Assembly: GCF_030268685.1 (NCBI RefSeq)
Contig: NZ_BSRQ01000035.1
Span: forward strand, 1-50,016
Origin: Microtetraspora sp. NBRC 13810
GTDB lineage: Bacteria; Actinomycetota; Actinomycetes; Streptosporangiales; Streptosporangiaceae
Length of the DNA stretch: 50,016 nucleotides
Direction of reading: 5' to 3'
Numbering within the stretch: the stretch's first letter is position 1; every line of letters starts with the position of its first letter. This document shows positions 49,382 through 50,016 of this stretch, in pieces. The position numbers and the translations under genes are program-made. The notes beneath the pieces are model-generated. The model searched no databases. It worked only from the letters and a program-made list of their open reading frames with translations, and was not told where the DNA came from.

Positions 49382-50016
49382 ATGAACGCGAACCACAGAA
49401 CCTCGATCACCGCCCGGATCACGTTGTTCACCGGCATGGTGGCCGCTCTGCTGTCCACGCTGCTGGCCGTCGTGCTCATGGTCGCCATCCACCGTTTCGC
49501 CACCGGCGCGCTCATCAAGGAGGTCCGCGCCGCCGGCGGCCGGGTCGCCATGAAGGTGGAGGCGGGCGACAGGGTGGAGTTCCCGCTCGCGCGGAGCCAG
49601 TCGCGCAACCTTCAGATCGTCGACCACGAGGGGCGGGTCGTCGCCTCCACCATGGCGCTGCGCGGCAAACCGCCCATGACGAAGTTCACGCCGGGCGTCC
49701 AGAACATCAGGGACGCGGTCGTCTGCGACGGGGTCTTCGGACCCGGCCGGTGCGACGTCGTGGTCGCGCAGTCGGCCCACCGTCCCGAGGGGAACTGGAT
49801 CGTGTACGCCGCCTCGCCGACGATCCCGCCGGGGGTGGACCCCTGGCTGGCGGCGCTGGTCGGCGAGTCCGCGCTGTTGCTCGCCGTGACGATCACCTGC
49901 CTCGGTCACCGTGTCGTCGCCGCGTCGCTGCGCCCGGTGAACGCCATCCGCACCGAACTCGACGACATCATCGCCACCAGCCCCGGCCGCCAGGTCCCGG
50001 TCCCACCCGGCGACGA
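49382..50016 (+). CDS. Sensor histidine kinase, N-terminal part (runs off the right edge)
   Basis: ATG at 49382 with GGGGGGCCGGAGG upstream. About 211 codons are visible: a first membrane segment (ITLFTGMVAALLSTLLAVVLMVAI, residues about 13-36), an extracytoplasmic sensor region of about 115 residues with a Cys pair (VVCDGVFGPGRCDVVVA), a second membrane segment (ALVGESALLLAVTITCLG) and the start of a HAMP linker (ASLRPVNAIRTELDDI). This is the topology of HAMP-type two-component kinases. The catalytic part lies outside the window. The response regulator is not upstream and may follow. Confidence 0.8.
   Translation, partial: MNANHRTSITARITLFTGMVAALLSTLLAVVLMVAIHRFATGALIKEVRAAGGRVAMKVEAGDRVEFPLARSQSRNLQIVDHEGRVVASTMALRGKPPMTKFTPGVQNIRDAVVCDGVFGPGRCDVVVAQSAHRPEGNWIVYAASPTIPPGVDPWLAALVGESALLLAVTITCLGHRVVAASLRPVNAIRTELDDIIATSPGRQVPVPPGD

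Noticed and set aside
1-50016. tRNA or rRNA genes
   Set aside because: I saw no cloverleaf with a GTTCGANTC-type T-loop and CCA-adjacent acceptor stem, and no rRNA-like conserved sequence.

Overview
The window is high-G+C DNA with actinomycete character: SARP/AfsR-type regulators, several ECF sigma factors paired with membrane-anchored partners, Tat/Sec-secreted ricin-lectin proteins, an HxlR regulator and GTG starts behind strong GGAGG sites. A Streptosporangiales-like genome (Nonomuraea or Streptosporangium type) would fit, but nothing here fixes the genus.

Left end (1-9.2 kb) is an unstable region. An IS3-family element running off the left edge has inserted into the first codons of an IS5-family transposase gene. 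These sit directly behind the 3' end of a 2192-residue secreted RHS/YD-repeat protein whose AT-rich C-terminal tip looks like a toxin module and has no visible immunity gene. A complete IS3-family element (7423-8721, with a frameshifted OrfB) interrupts an older reading frame upstream of the RHS gene.

9.2-20.7 kb holds four ECF-type sigma factors. Three are followed by single-pass membrane proteins that probably act as their anti-sigma factors; the fourth is a SigX5-like factor with a SnoaL-like tail next to a SnoaL-fold protein. Between them lie an internally deleted copy of a secreted protein, a flavin azoreductase, a VOC protein, and debris (TPR regulator, LuxR regulator, P450 fragment).

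20.9-29.6 kb is a run of small redox and regulatory genes arranged as divergent pairs: HxlR with a quinol-monooxygenase/SDR operon and an NmrA-like gene that share the same paired palindromes; LysR with an SDR around a T-N11-A palindrome; RidA with a CGNR zinc-finger regulator around two repeated palindromes. A serine hydrolase and a DHA2 MFS exporter lie between. 29.6-36.3 kb encodes an envelope lipoprotein with a PQQ-type propeller, its membrane partner, and an 825-residue secreted protein (PstS-like domain, ricin lectin, uncharacterised C-terminal domain) that is the full-length relative of the deleted copy at 13.5 kb.

36.5-49.0 kb is the most interesting part: a compact, mostly overlapping gene cluster for a ribosomally made, post-translationally modified peptide. 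Two SARP-family regulators precede a 37-residue precursor whose core contains CQGCGG. Then come a YcaO azoline-forming cyclodehydratase, two ThiF/E1-like zinc proteins (one carrying an extra SagB-like nitroreductase domain), a second SagB-type dehydrogenase, an ABC exporter, a DUF692/MNIO iron oxidase and its probable partner protein. The use of both YcaO and MNIO chemistry on a two-cysteine core does not match a RiPP class that I know. The window ends in a truncated hydrolase gene and the start of a sensor histidine kinase.
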